Assembly (NCBI GenBank): GCA_002633115.1
Contig: NWBJ01000047.1
Coordinates: forward strand, 1-58,978
Direction of reading: 5' to 3'
DNA from: Muribaculaceae bacterium Zag1
GTDB lineage: Bacteria > Bacteroidota > Bacteroidia > Bacteroidales > Muribaculaceae
Length of the DNA: 58,978 nucleotides
Below the pieces are notes generated by a model, which worked only from the letters and a program-made list of their open reading frames with translations, had not been told where the DNA came from and did not search any database. Below are positions 43,449 through 52,914 of the stretch, in pieces (position 1 is the first letter of the stretch; every line of letters starts with the position of its first letter). A program made the position numbers and the translations under genes.

Positions 43449-44636
43449 TTAGCGGATCACAACCTTGCGCGAGGTGATCTTGCCATTAGCGTCAGCATAG
43501 CGCAGCACGTAGATGCCGTTGGCAGCGCTGGTGGTGTAGGTGCGGCTGCCTGTAGCGGTCAGGCCCACTTGCATGCCGTTGAGGTTGTAGAGCTGAACTG
43601 ACTTGACGTCTGAGCCAAAGATGAATTGGTTGCCAATCACATTGAGCTTGACGGTCTCAACAACAGCGCTGTTGATTCCGAGCACGGGCTCCCAGCTGTC
43701 GAACGGGATCATCTTGGCGCGGCCAAGGTGAGAGTCGAACACGAGGCGATATTCGCCGGTGTATTCAACGGTAGGCTTTGCCCAAGCATCGCCACCGCCG
43801 CCGTAGATGATTTGCTTGCGATAATCTTCGCCGTTGTGCCAAGCAGCGAGGTCAACGTCCTGGTCATACCACCATTCGAGATATTCCTTGGTAGCAACCC
43901 AGCCATAGTAGTGCCAGATGTCGCACTCCTGTGAGTCGTCAACGCGCCAGGTTACATAGTTCCACCAGCCATCACCATGATAATTGTGGATGATGAAACT
44001 GAGCTCCTCGCCACCCTCGAAGTAAAGCTCCTCGGTGGTGTAATAGAGGTGGGGATTGGTTGCGTCTTGGGTAAATGCTACCACGTCATTGGGACCTGTG
44101 GCATAACCAATGTAGAACTCGATAAGCGTAGCGTCATCAGTGTGCACATATACGCCATCGTCATAACCCTCAACAAAGTTGTTCCACTTGTTCATATTTT
44201 CAGAACCAGTCTCCCAAATCACGGGATCCATGTAGTCGGCTACCTCGTAGGGAGTCACTGTATATTCGAAATTGTCGGTGTCAACGACTATCTCATAGTA
44301 AGTGTTAGCCTCGGGGAGGATGATTGGGTCGAGGTTGTCAACATCGTCCATAGCAAATTCGCCGTCCTGAAGACCCCAAGCGTTGTCGAAGCTGGTCTTT
44401 GAGGTGAGGAAGTAGATGGGAGTGTTGGCGTTCTCGTTGTAGTAGCGAGCGCGGAACTTGTAGTTGCCAAGGTCGTCGCATGCTTGGGGCACGCCGCAAA
44501 CGTCTTGGGTGAGTTCGGCCTCTGTGGCTACATCGCACAGATAGAGCTTTTCGTCAGCTTGCGCGTTGGCGGCGCAAAGCATTACAGATGAAAGCGCAGC
44601 AGCTTTCAAGAGGGTAGAAGTAAATGATTTAACCAT
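43449..44636 (-). CDS. Secreted PUL protein with type IX-like sorting domain
   Basis: This 395-residue protein has a signal peptide (ending NAQA), a body of about 300 residues that matches the C-terminal half of the SusE-like lipoprotein (LYLCDVATEAELTQDVCGVP; FRARYYNENANTPIYF; EVADYMDPVIWETGS; GYATGPNDVVAFTQDATNPHLYY; DSHLGRAKMIP) and a final 70 residues resembling a type A type IX sorting domain (VQLYNLNGMQVG to SRKVVIR). It is the first gene of the minus-strand PUL operon. I chose the second Met (MVKSF). It may be a released or surface-attached form of the same binding module; no catalytic motif is visible. Confidence 0.72.
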   Translation of the reverse strand: MVKSFTSTLLKAAALSSVMLCAANAQADEKLYLCDVATEAELTQDVCGVPQACDDLGNYKFRARYYNENANTPIYFLTSKTSFDNAWGLQDGEFAMDDVDNLDPIILPEANTYYEIVVDTDNFEYTVTPYEVADYMDPVIWETGSENMNKWNNFVEGYDDGVYVHTDDATLIEFYIGYATGPNDVVAFTQDATNPHLYYTTEELYFEGGEELSFIIHNYHGDGWWNYVTWRVDDSQECDIWHYYGWVATKEYLEWWYDQDVDLAAWHNGEDYRKQIIYGGGGDAWAKPTVEYTGEYRLVFDSHLGRAKMIPFDSWEPVLGINSAVVETVKLNVIGNQFIFGSDVKSVQLYNLNGMQVGLTATGSRTYTTSAANGIYVLRYADANGKITSRKVVIR

Positions 44637-44667
44637 AAACATTAGATATTATGTTAGTTAAGGCAAA

Positions 44668-44707
44668 TATGTCGTATTCAGTGGCAGTGGTATGTCGTAT
44701 TCAGTGG
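44668..44707. promoter_or_regulatory. 17-bp direct repeats upstream of the PUL operon
   Basis: TATGTCGTATTCAGTGG occurs at 44668-44684 and again at 44691-44707, 23 bp apart start to start (about two helical turns), with CAGTGG also between them. The position, just before the first PUL gene and opposite the hybrid regulator gene, suits a binding site for the AraC-type domain of that regulator. The remainder of the 340-bp gap holds only promoter-like motifs. Confidence 0.5.
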
Positions 44708-44818
44708 TAATGCTCTCAGGCAACGTAATGTCGATGACTCAGCTCTCATGGCATGGCCAATAGGCCAGAGGAGGAGTGCCGCCATAGCTATATTTTTGGG
44801 CACTTAGTTAAAACAGTG

Positions 44819-44826
44819 CAAATTTA
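44819..44826 (-). promoter_or_regulatory. Alternative -7 element for the PUL operon
   Basis: TAAATTTG on the minus strand lies about 180 bp before the first PUL gene. No upstream element matches at standard spacing. A weaker CATATTTG lies nearer the gene (44664-44671). Confidence 0.35.
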
Positions 44827-44933
44827 ATGTCATAATTTCTGAAAAAGGGTAAATATTCATTCAAAATCGTAAAAAAATCCGTCAGCGACCTACTTTGATT
44901 GAAAATTTGCCCTCAACAATTAGGATTTAGGCT

Positions 44934-44941
44934 TAAATTTG
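44934..44941 (+). promoter_or_regulatory. -7 promoter element for the hybrid regulator
   Basis: TAAATTTG lies 36 bp before the ATG. TTTG at 44906-44909 gives a long 24-bp spacer. Confidence 0.5.
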
Positions 44942-44977
44942 TAAGGTAAATAAATTCTACCTGACAATCACGACGCC

Positions 44978-46279
44978 ATGTGCCTCCGACATTCACACAT
45001 ACTCACAGCGTTTTCCCTACTCTTTACTTATATAATAGGGTGGGGGCAAACTACGCCTATATCCAAAATCAGCGTGCCCCAGGGGTTGAGCAACAGTTAT
45101 GCAGTGAGCCTCGCCCTCGACAGCTACGGCAACGTGTGGGCCGCTACCGAAGAGGGCCTCAACCGCATCGACGGCTGCGGCGTGGCCTCGTACTACAGCA
45201 ATCCCACGGCTAAGGAATATGCCCTGTCGGGCGATGCCCTCAATGCAGTGCTGGCCGATGGCGACCGCCTGTGGGTGGGCACTCAGCGCGACGGCCTCTG
45301 CGCTTACGATATACTGACTGGCCAATTCCAGACCTATTCGCATGTGCGGGGCGATACCCTGACCATAGCTACCAACGATGTCACAGCCTTGGCTCCCGGC
45401 CCTGAGCCGGGCCAACTGTGGGTGGGCACATACCACCGAGGCGTTGAGCTGATGGACAAGGCCACTGGACAATTTGAGCATTTCAATATATTCAATTACC
45501 CCGACCTGCCGAGCAACCAGATACGCCAACTGCTCTCCGACCCGACCGGCCTATTATATATAGGTCATTACAACGACGGCCTGTCGGTGCTTAACCCCGC
45601 CAACGGGCAAATCGTCACCTACAATGCCGCTGGTCCAGAGTGGCAGCGGCTGCCGGGCGACAAGGTGACGGCCCTCGAGCGCGACCCTATGGGCAATATC
45701 TGGATTGGCACTGACCAAGGCCTGGCAGTGCTAAATCCGCTTACCCACCGGGTGACGCCCATGGAAATCCCTGGGCTGTCGACTGTGCCGAGTTCAGTTT
45801 CGGCCATCAGATGCGCCGGCACCCGCATGTATGTGGCATTTGAGCTGTGGGGCGTCTACGCAATCGACACTCATCGCGCCGACGAGGCTCCGCATCTGCT
45901 GCGCCATGGCATGCTGCCGGGTGAACTCGGCGGCTCTACCGTCCGCGACATCCTGGTTGATGATTTCGGCAATGTGTGGTTTGCCACCTGGGGCGGAGGA
46001 GTCAACTTCTTGAGTCATATCGCTCCCTGGTTTGGGCAATTGGGAGGCACCGGCGAATTGGCTACTCAGATCAATGCGCGCCAGACGGCTCTGAGCTTGG
46101 CTTGCCATAATGGCCAAGTACTGGTGGGCAGCGATGGCAATGGCCTGCTTGTCTACGAGGGCGACAAATGCATAGACACCCATAAGCGCGGCCCCGAAGA
46201 CCTCGGTGCCAACTATATCATGGCTATCAACCGCGACAACCAAGGGCGCTGGTGGCATGGCACCTACGGTGGGGCCTGA
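44978..46279 (+). CDS. Hybrid two-component regulator, 5' part (frameshifted)
   Basis: This 433-residue reading frame holds the signal peptide (to about GWGQ) and most of the periplasmic two-component propeller repeats (YGNVWAATEEGLNRID; RLWVGTQRDGLCAYD; GNIWIGTDQGLAVLNP; FGNVWFATWGGGVNFLS). It ends abruptly after WWHGTYGGA. The overlapping +1 frame continues the protein as GLRVIDADGHQQ, so one G appears missing from the G4 run at 46271-46274. As read, the product would be a secreted sensor fragment without membrane or kinase parts. Full length would be about 1333 residues. Confidence 0.85.
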   Translation: MCLRHSHILTAFSLLFTYIIGWGQTTPISKISVPQGLSNSYAVSLALDSYGNVWAATEEGLNRIDGCGVASYYSNPTAKEYALSGDALNAVLADGDRLWVGTQRDGLCAYDILTGQFQTYSHVRGDTLTIATNDVTALAPGPEPGQLWVGTYHRGVELMDKATGQFEHFNIFNYPDLPSNQIRQLLSDPTGLLYIGHYNDGLSVLNPANGQIVTYNAAGPEWQRLPGDKVTALERDPMGNIWIGTDQGLAVLNPLTHRVTPMEIPGLSTVPSSVSAIRCAGTRMYVAFELWGVYAIDTHRADEAPHLLRHGMLPGELGGSTVRDILVDDFGNVWFATWGGGVNFLSHIAPWFGQLGGTGELATQINARQTALSLACHNGQVLVGSDGNGLLVYEGDKCIDTHKRGPEDLGANYIMAINRDNQGRWWHGTYGGA

Positions 46280-48978
46280 GGGTGATTGACGCCGACGGCC
46301 ACCAGCAAAAACTGAGTGATGTGCCTACCGATGTTCGCTCGATCGTAGAGCGAGGCTCAGAGATGTGGGTGGCTACCACCGGCGGCATCTATGTGCTTGA
46401 TGCGGCAACCGGGGCGGTCAAGCGCCATCTCACTCCCGACAACTCGCCGATCACAGACCACTCGGTGCGCACCTTGGCTTTTGACTTCGTTGGCAACCTG
46501 TGGGTTGGCACTTTCAGCTACGGCTTGTTTGAGCTTTCACCCGATGGTCAGCTCTTGGGCCGTTGGACCAAGGACAATGGCGTAAACAATGATATCCGCC
46601 ATCTGCTCACCGACCGCCACGGCCATGTGTGGGCTGCCACCTCGAGCGGCTTGGCTCGATTCAGCCGCGACGGCTTGGACAAGATTTACGGTATAGAGCA
46701 GGGCATGGCCAGCGCCAGCATCCATGCCTTGGCCGAGGATTCTCAGGGCAATGTGTGGTTTTCGACCAACCGAGGCATCGGTTCGGTATCGTGCGAGACC
46801 GATTCGGTGACATTCCACACCTTCGCTGAGGGCATCTCTCCATCAGAATTCCTTGACCGTTCTGTAGCAACCGACACCGATGGCACGATATATTTCGGGT
46901 CATCGACTGGTGTGTTCTATTTCCATCCGCGCTATCTGTCGTCAAATCTCTCGGCTCCCGGGCCGCGATTCACTAATATGAAGGTGGTGGGCGACCTCAC
47001 AAACGCCGATTCGGAAATTCCCCTGTATGGCCGCAAGAGCGTCACGCTCCAGCCCGACCAAAATACATTCTCTGTGTCGTTCGACAATACCGACTATGCC
47101 TTGGCGGGCAAGGTGCATTATGCCTACCGTCTGCTCGGCCTCGATGACAATTGGCGCTTGGCCGAGGGCGACAACGAGCTGACATTCCGCAACCTGCCTC
47201 ATGGCAAATACACGCTTGAGTTGCGGTCGCGCCTCAACAATGCCTCGTGGGGGCCGGTGCTTGCCGACTTGGCCATCAAGGTGACTCCGCCCTTCTATCT
47301 CTCGATATGGGCCAAGCTGATCTACGTGCTGCTCATAGCGGCTGGCATCTGTTTCATAGCACAAAGCTTCAAGAAGAGGCTGCAATTGCAAAACAGCTAC
47401 GAGCTTGAGCGTCAGAAACTTGTCTTCTTTACCAATATAACCCACGAGTTGCGTACGCCCCTCACTCTGATTGTCGGCCCATTGGAGGATATGAAGCATG
47501 ACACCGAGATGCCCGAGAAATATCGCGACAAGCTCGACCTGATACACCAGAGCGCCCTAAAACTGCTCGACTTGATCAACGAAATATTGGAGTTCCGCAA
47601 AATCGAAACCCAGAATCGCCAACTGTGCGTGCGCTATGGCGACTTGAGCAAGGTGATACGCAACACCGGCCTCAAATACCAGGAGCTAAACAAGAACCCA
47701 CAGACCAAGCTCGAGGTTAAGATCGGCGAGGGCGACTGGCACCTGTATTTCGACCGCGAGGCAGTGACGAGCATCATCGACAATCTGCTGTCAAATGCCA
47801 TCAAGTACACCCCTTCGGGACGCATCACCTTGTCTCTGCAGCGTGTGCTTGATTCCAAGCCGGCCGAGATTGCCATCTCGGTGTCTGACACCGGTTATGG
47901 CATCGACCCCAAGCAACTGCCCCATGTGTTTGAGCGTTACTACCAAGGCCGAGGCGAACACCAGGCACCCGGCACGGGCATCGGCTTGGCATTGGCCAAG
48001 AGTTTGGCCGAGCTGCACCAGGGACGCATCACTGTCGAGAGCGAGGTGGGCAAGGGCAGCGTTTTCACCCTCTACCTTCTCGCCGACAATTCATACCCCG
48101 ATGCCCTGCATGTCGATGACAATCAGACCGACCAGCCGCTCAGCCAGGCCGAAGAGCCGGAGCGCGATGCCGATGGCCGCAAGCCGGTGCTGCTGATTGT
48201 CGAGGACAATCCCGACATCATCCACTACATCACCCTGTCGTTTGCCTCGCATTTCGACATCCTCACCGCCGCCAATGGGCGGCAGGGATTGGAGAAGGCC
48301 TACGCCTCAATCCCCGACATAATAGTCAGCGATGTGATGATGCCCGAGATGGACGGCATCGAGATGTGCCGCGCACTAAAGTCGGATGTGCGCACCAGCC
48401 ATATACCTATTATATTACTTACGGCAAAAAACACCCTCAGCGACAAAGAGGAGGGCTACCGAGCCGGCGCAGACTCATATCTCACCAAGCCCTTCAGTTC
48501 GAGCCTGCTCCACAGCCGCATCAACAACCTGCTCGAGGTGCGCCGCAACATGGCCGCCCAGATGGTAGAATCAGTGAGCTTAACAACAGCGCAAGAAAGC
48601 GCTCAAGACATAGACAACAAGAAGAAAATGGCCTCAGAATCAATCAATCAAATCGATGCCGATTTCCTAAATCATCTGACTCAGATTATTAAAAAGAACA
48701 TCGGTTCGGAAAAACTCAACATTGACCTCATCGCCTCGGAGATGTGCATGAGCCCGTCGTCGCTCTATCGCAAGATGCGAGCGCTCACCGGCATCTCCAC
48801 CACCGAATACATACGCCGTGTGCGTATGCGCCATGCCGAGGAGCTGCTGCTGCAGCGCCAATATTCGGTGTCGGAGATAGCCTTCATGCTCGGATTTTCC
48901 GCCCCAAGCTATTTCCGCCAGTGCTTCAAGGAGGAGTTTGGCTGCACCCCTACCGAGTTTATCAAGCGCACCGAGTGA
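46252..48978 (+). CDS. Hybrid two-component regulator, 3' part (kinase, receiver, AraC HTH)
   Basis: This frame holds the remaining propeller repeats, the Y_Y_Y domain, one membrane helix (SIWAKLIYVLLIAAGICFIA), the histidine kinase (phospho-acceptor His in NITHELRTPLTLIVGPLED; ATP-binding NLLSNAIKYTPSG and DTGYGIDPKQLPHVFERYYQ), a receiver (VEDNPD; phospho-acceptor Asp in VSDVMMPEMDG) and an AraC-type DNA-binding domain (YSVSEIAFMLGFSAPSYFRQCFKEEFG). It normally forms a single protein with the 5' part. The apparent GTG start at 46252 is an artefact of the frameshift. Such regulators activate the neighbouring PUL after binding an oligosaccharide. Confidence 0.9.
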   Translation: MAWHLRWGLRVIDADGHQQKLSDVPTDVRSIVERGSEMWVATTGGIYVLDAATGAVKRHLTPDNSPITDHSVRTLAFDFVGNLWVGTFSYGLFELSPDGQLLGRWTKDNGVNNDIRHLLTDRHGHVWAATSSGLARFSRDGLDKIYGIEQGMASASIHALAEDSQGNVWFSTNRGIGSVSCETDSVTFHTFAEGISPSEFLDRSVATDTDGTIYFGSSTGVFYFHPRYLSSNLSAPGPRFTNMKVVGDLTNADSEIPLYGRKSVTLQPDQNTFSVSFDNTDYALAGKVHYAYRLLGLDDNWRLAEGDNELTFRNLPHGKYTLELRSRLNNASWGPVLADLAIKVTPPFYLSIWAKLIYVLLIAAGICFIAQSFKKRLQLQNSYELERQKLVFFTNITHELRTPLTLIVGPLEDMKHDTEMPEKYRDKLDLIHQSALKLLDLINEILEFRKIETQNRQLCVRYGDLSKVIRNTGLKYQELNKNPQTKLEVKIGEGDWHLYFDREAVTSIIDNLLSNAIKYTPSGRITLSLQRVLDSKPAEIAISVSDTGYGIDPKQLPHVFERYYQGRGEHQAPGTGIGLALAKSLAELHQGRITVESEVGKGSVFTLYLLADNSYPDALHVDDNQTDQPLSQAEEPERDADGRKPVLLIVEDNPDIIHYITLSFASHFDILTAANGRQGLEKAYASIPDIIVSDVMMPEMDGIEMCRALKSDVRTSHIPIILLTAKNTLSDKEEGYRAGADSYLTKPFSSSLLHSRINNLLEVRRNMAAQMVESVSLTTAQESAQDIDNKKKMASESINQIDADFLNHLTQIIKKNIGSEKLNIDLIASEMCMSPSSLYRKMRALTGISTTEYIRRVRMRHAEELLLQRQYSVSEIAFMLGFSAPSYFRQCFKEEFGCTPTEFIKRTE

Positions 48979-49034
48979 GCCGCCCTCTCTCTGGCCCTCG
49001 GCAGGGTAGGGAATGTTAATTCTATGGAAAGTTG

Positions 49035-49064
49035 TTGTAGGTTGGGAAAAATTTCGTAACTTTG
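49035..49064 (+). promoter_or_regulatory. Promoter of dnaE
   Basis: TTG (49035-49037), a 19-bp spacer and TAACTTTG (49057-49064) match the consensus, 35 bp before the dnaE ATG. Confidence 0.85.
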
Positions 49065-49098
49065 TAGTTAGAATAGAAACCAACCATACTCTGCTGCC

Positions 49099-52000
49099 AT
49101 GGCCTTTGTGCACCTACATGTCCATACCCAATATTCCTTGCTCGACGGGCAAGCCTCGATTAGCGCCTTGGTCGACAAGGCTATAGCCGACGGGATGCCC
49201 GGTATCGCCGTTACCGACCATGGCAACATGTTCGGTATCAAAGAGTTCTTCAATTACGTCAACAAGGTTAATTCCAAGCGCCCCGACAACCCTTTCAAGC
49301 CGATTTTCGGCTGTGAGATGTATGTGGCCAACAAGGATCTGCACGAGCATACCGACAAGCATGACACCGGTCGCCACCTGATTGTGCTGGCTAAAAACAA
49401 GACCGGATACAAAAATCTGATCAAGCTCGTGTCAAAAGCCTGGACAGAAGGTTTCTATTCGCGTCCGCGCACCGACAAGAATGAGATAGCCGCCCACAGC
49501 GAGGGCCTGATTATATGCAGCGCCTGTATCGGCGGCGAAATCCCAAGACTATTGTTGCAAGGCGACTACGAAGAAGCCGACCGCCGCGTAAAGTGGTGGA
49601 AACAGCATTTTGGAGAAGACTACTATCTCGAAATTCAGCGCCACAAGGCCACTGTGCCAAAGGCAAACCATGAGACCTACGAGCTGCAGATGCGCATCGA
49701 AGGCGATATGCTGCGCCTTGCCCGCGAGAACGGCGTGAAGGTCATTGCCACCAACGACGTGCATTTTGTCAACGAGGAGGATGCCGAGGCTCACGACCGC
49801 CTGATCTGTCTCTCGACCGGCAAACTGCTCAACGACCCCACTCGCATGCTCTACACCAAGCAAGAGTGGATGAAGACACAGGCCGAGATGGAGGCAATCT
49901 TCAGAGACATGCCCGAGGTGCTGGCCAATACCCAAGAAATCCTCGACAAGGTTGAGCCCTACAATATCGACCACGGCCCCATCATGCCCAACTATGAGAT
50001 ACCGGAATCGTTTGGCACCGAGGCCGAGTACCGCTCGCGCCTTACGGAACAGGACCTCTTTGACGAGTTCACTCGCGATGAAAAGGGCAATGTGGTCCTG
50101 ACAGAAGAGGAAGCCAAGAAAAAGATTGACAAGCTGGGCGGATACGAGAAACTCTATCGCATAAAGTTTGAAGCCGACTATTTGCGCGAACTCGCTCTTG
50201 AGGGCGCTAAGAAGCGCTATGGGGACCCAGTGCCGGAGGATGTGATGGAGCGATTGGTGTTTGAGCTGCACATCATGAAGACCATGGGCTTCCCGGGTTA
50301 TTTCTTGATTGTGCAAGACTTTATCAACACTGCCCGCACCAAACTCGGGGTGAGCGTAGGTCCAGGCCGTGGCTCGGCCGCCGGCAGCGCCGTGGCATAC
50401 TGCTTGGGAATCACACAGATTGACCCTATCAAATATGACTTGCTGTTCGAGCGATTCTTGAATCCCGACCGTATCTCGCTGCCTGATATCGATGTCGATT
50501 TCGACGATGACGGGCGTGCCGACGTATTGCGCTATGTCACTGACAAATACGGCGAGGAGAAGGTGGCCCATATCATCACCTACGGCACCATGGCGGCCAA
50601 GTCGGCCCTCAAGGATGTGGCCCGCGTGATCGACCTGCCGCTGCCCGAGAGTAACCGTCTGACAAAACTGATACCGCGCCGCATGCCCGAGGTGAATGGC
50701 AAGGAACTGAAGTGCACGCTTAAGAATTGCTATGAATACCTCGATGATTTCAAGCGCGAGCTCAAGAATCCCAATCCGCTGATTACCGATACCCTCAAAT
50801 ACGCCAAGGCCCTCGAGGGCAATGTGCGCAACATCGGCGTGCACGCCTGTGGCGTGATCATCTGCCGCGACGACATCACCGACTGGGTGCCAGTGAGCAC
50901 AGCCAACGATAAGGAGGAGGGCAAACTGCTCGTAACCCAATATGAGGGCCGAGTGATTGAGGAGACAGGCCTGATCAAGATGGACTTCCTGGGCCTTAAG
51001 ACTCTGTCAATCATCAAGGAGGCTCTGGCCAACATTAAGCTCACCCGCGGCATCGACCTCGACATCGAGGCCATACCAATCGATGACCCGAAGACATACA
51101 AGCTATATTGCGACGGCCGCACAATCGGCACATTCCAGTTTGAGTCGCCCGGTATGCAGAAATACCTGCGCGAGCTGCAGCCCTCGACTTTTGAAGACCT
51201 TATAGCCATGAACGCCCTGTATCGCCCAGGGCCAATGGACTACATACCCGACTTCATCGCCCGCAAGCATGGCGACACGCCTATCGTCTACGACATACCG
51301 GTGATGGAGACCTACCTAAAGGATACCTATGGCGTGACTGTGTATCAGGAGCAAGTGATGCTCTTGTCGCGATTGCTCGCCAACTTCACTCGCGGCGAGA
51401 GCGACACCCTGCGCAAGGCCATGGGTAAGAAGCTTATCGACAAGATGAACCACCTGAAGGGCAAATTCCTCGAAGGCGGTCAGGCCAATGGCCACGACCC
51501 GAAGACACTGGAGAAAATCTGGGCCGACTGGGAGAAATTCGCCTCCTACGCCTTCAACAAGAGCCACGCTACGTGCTATAGCTGGGTGGCTTTCCAAACC
51601 GCTTATCTCAAAGCCAATTACCCGTCGGAATATATGGCTGCAGTGCTGAGCCGAAATCTCACCGATATTACCAAGCTCACCGGTTTTATGGACGAGTGCA
51701 AGGCCATGAGGATAGCCGTAAAGGGCCCGGATGTCAACGAATCGTTCTCAAAATTCGGTGTCAACGCCAAGGGCGATATCCGCTTTGGCCTCTCTGCCAT
51801 CAAGGGCATCGGCCCAAATGTGGTCGAGGATATCATCAAAGCCAGAAACGCAGGCGGCAAATTCAAAGACATATTTGATTTTGTCGAGCGCGTGCCGGCC
51901 GGCGTGGTCAACCGCCGCGTGATGGAGAGTTTGGCTATCTCGGGAGCTTTTGACTGTTTCCCAGAGCTGCAGCGCGAGGATTATCTTGACCTCAACTCAA

Positions 52001-52800
52001 AGGGCGAGGCTCTATCAGAGCAACTGCTGCGCTATGGTGCTCAATTCCAGCAAGCCCAGGCTCGGCAAGAGGCTTCGCTGTTCAGCTTTGACGACCTTAC
52101 GAGCAACAATGCCTCGCGCCCCGAGTTGCGCCATGCAGTGCCTTGGGTGCCAGAGCTGAAATACTCAAAGGAGCGCGACCTGGTGGGCATGTATCTGTCG
52201 GGCCACCCGCTCGACCCATTCTATATGGAGGTCAAATACGGCAGCACTTGCTCGATCCAGGAGGTCAAGGAGATGCACCTGGTCGATGGAGTGGCCGTGG
52301 CATTTGGCTGCATGGTATCGGCATTCGAGACGCGCCAGAGCAAGAACGGCTCGCAATACGGCATCATCAAATTTGAGGATTACAGCGACAGCATGGAGAT
52401 GCGCCTATTTGGGCGCCAGCTCATGGACTTTGGCAAATTCGGCGTGGTCGGCACCCCGGTGATGGTCAAGGCCAAGTGCCAAAAGCGATACAACAGCGAT
52501 GAGGTGGTGCTCAATATCGAGTCAATCACCCTGCTTGAAGATTTCAAGGGGCGCTTGGTCAACGGCATCACCATCAATGCCGCTGTGGCGCAGATAGATG
52601 AGGATTTCCAGAAGATGCTGCTCGACCATAAGAAGAGTTCGACGCAGCATCTGGGCTCGCTCAACCTGCGCATCTACGATCCGGCGATTAATCGCTCGGT
52701 GCTGATGCAATCGGGCATGCGCATCCCCATCAACCGCAAGCTGGTAGAGCAGCTCGACGGCCTCGACATCGATTACACAGTCGAGGCCAGCCGCCCCTGA
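49099..52800 (+). CDS. dnaE: DNA polymerase III alpha subunit
   Basis: This 1233-residue replicative polymerase begins with a PHP domain (HLHVHTQYSLLDG, VTDHGNMFG, residues about 1-280). The polymerase core contains VGPGRGSAAGSAVAYCLGIT and the catalytic aspartates in PDIDVDFDDDG. The fingers carry the RPGPMDYIPDFIARKHG region, then a helix-hairpin-helix segment (SAIKGIGPNVVEDII) and an OB fold near 1060-1140. The PHP metal-binding residues appear intact. It has its own promoter and is probably co-transcribed with the thioredoxin gene 114 bp downstream. Confidence 0.97.
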   Translation: MAFVHLHVHTQYSLLDGQASISALVDKAIADGMPGIAVTDHGNMFGIKEFFNYVNKVNSKRPDNPFKPIFGCEMYVANKDLHEHTDKHDTGRHLIVLAKNKTGYKNLIKLVSKAWTEGFYSRPRTDKNEIAAHSEGLIICSACIGGEIPRLLLQGDYEEADRRVKWWKQHFGEDYYLEIQRHKATVPKANHETYELQMRIEGDMLRLARENGVKVIATNDVHFVNEEDAEAHDRLICLSTGKLLNDPTRMLYTKQEWMKTQAEMEAIFRDMPEVLANTQEILDKVEPYNIDHGPIMPNYEIPESFGTEAEYRSRLTEQDLFDEFTRDEKGNVVLTEEEAKKKIDKLGGYEKLYRIKFEADYLRELALEGAKKRYGDPVPEDVMERLVFELHIMKTMGFPGYFLIVQDFINTARTKLGVSVGPGRGSAAGSAVAYCLGITQIDPIKYDLLFERFLNPDRISLPDIDVDFDDDGRADVLRYVTDKYGEEKVAHIITYGTMAAKSALKDVARVIDLPLPESNRLTKLIPRRMPEVNGKELKCTLKNCYEYLDDFKRELKNPNPLITDTLKYAKALEGNVRNIGVHACGVIICRDDITDWVPVSTANDKEEGKLLVTQYEGRVIEETGLIKMDFLGLKTLSIIKEALANIKLTRGIDLDIEAIPIDDPKTYKLYCDGRTIGTFQFESPGMQKYLRELQPSTFEDLIAMNALYRPGPMDYIPDFIARKHGDTPIVYDIPVMETYLKDTYGVTVYQEQVMLLSRLLANFTRGESDTLRKAMGKKLIDKMNHLKGKFLEGGQANGHDPKTLEKIWADWEKFASYAFNKSHATCYSWVAFQTAYLKANYPSEYMAAVLSRNLTDITKLTGFMDECKAMRIAVKGPDVNESFSKFGVNAKGDIRFGLSAIKGIGPNVVEDIIKARNAGGKFKDIFDFVERVPAGVVNRRVMESLAISGAFDCFPELQREDYLDLNSKGEALSEQLLRYGAQFQQAQARQEASLFSFDDLTSNNASRPELRHAVPWVPELKYSKERDLVGMYLSGHPLDPFYMEVKYGSTCSIQEVKEMHLVDGVAVAFGCMVSAFETRQSKNGSQYGIIKFEDYSDSMEMRLFGRQLMDFGKFGVVGTPVMVKAKCQKRYNSDEVVLNIESITLLEDFKGRLVNGITINAAVAQIDEDFQKMLLDHKKSSTQHLGSLNLRIYDPAINRSVLMQSGMRIPINRKLVEQLDGLDIDYTVEASRP

Positions 52801-52808
52801 GCAAAATG

Positions 52809-52880
52809 TCGAGAATTCTCGAGAATTTTCGAGAACTCTCGAGAATTCTCGAAAATTCTCGAAACTATCGAGATTATCGA
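52809..52880. repeat. 10-bp palindromic repeat, TCGAGAATTC units
   Basis: Six 10-bp units (TCGAGAATTC, with variants) are followed by two decayed ones. Each unit is itself palindromic, so many alternative hairpins are possible between dnaE and trxA. Confidence 0.9.
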
Positions 52881-52914
52881 ATCCATAAATCAACCCATAA
52901 ATAACAATTAAATC

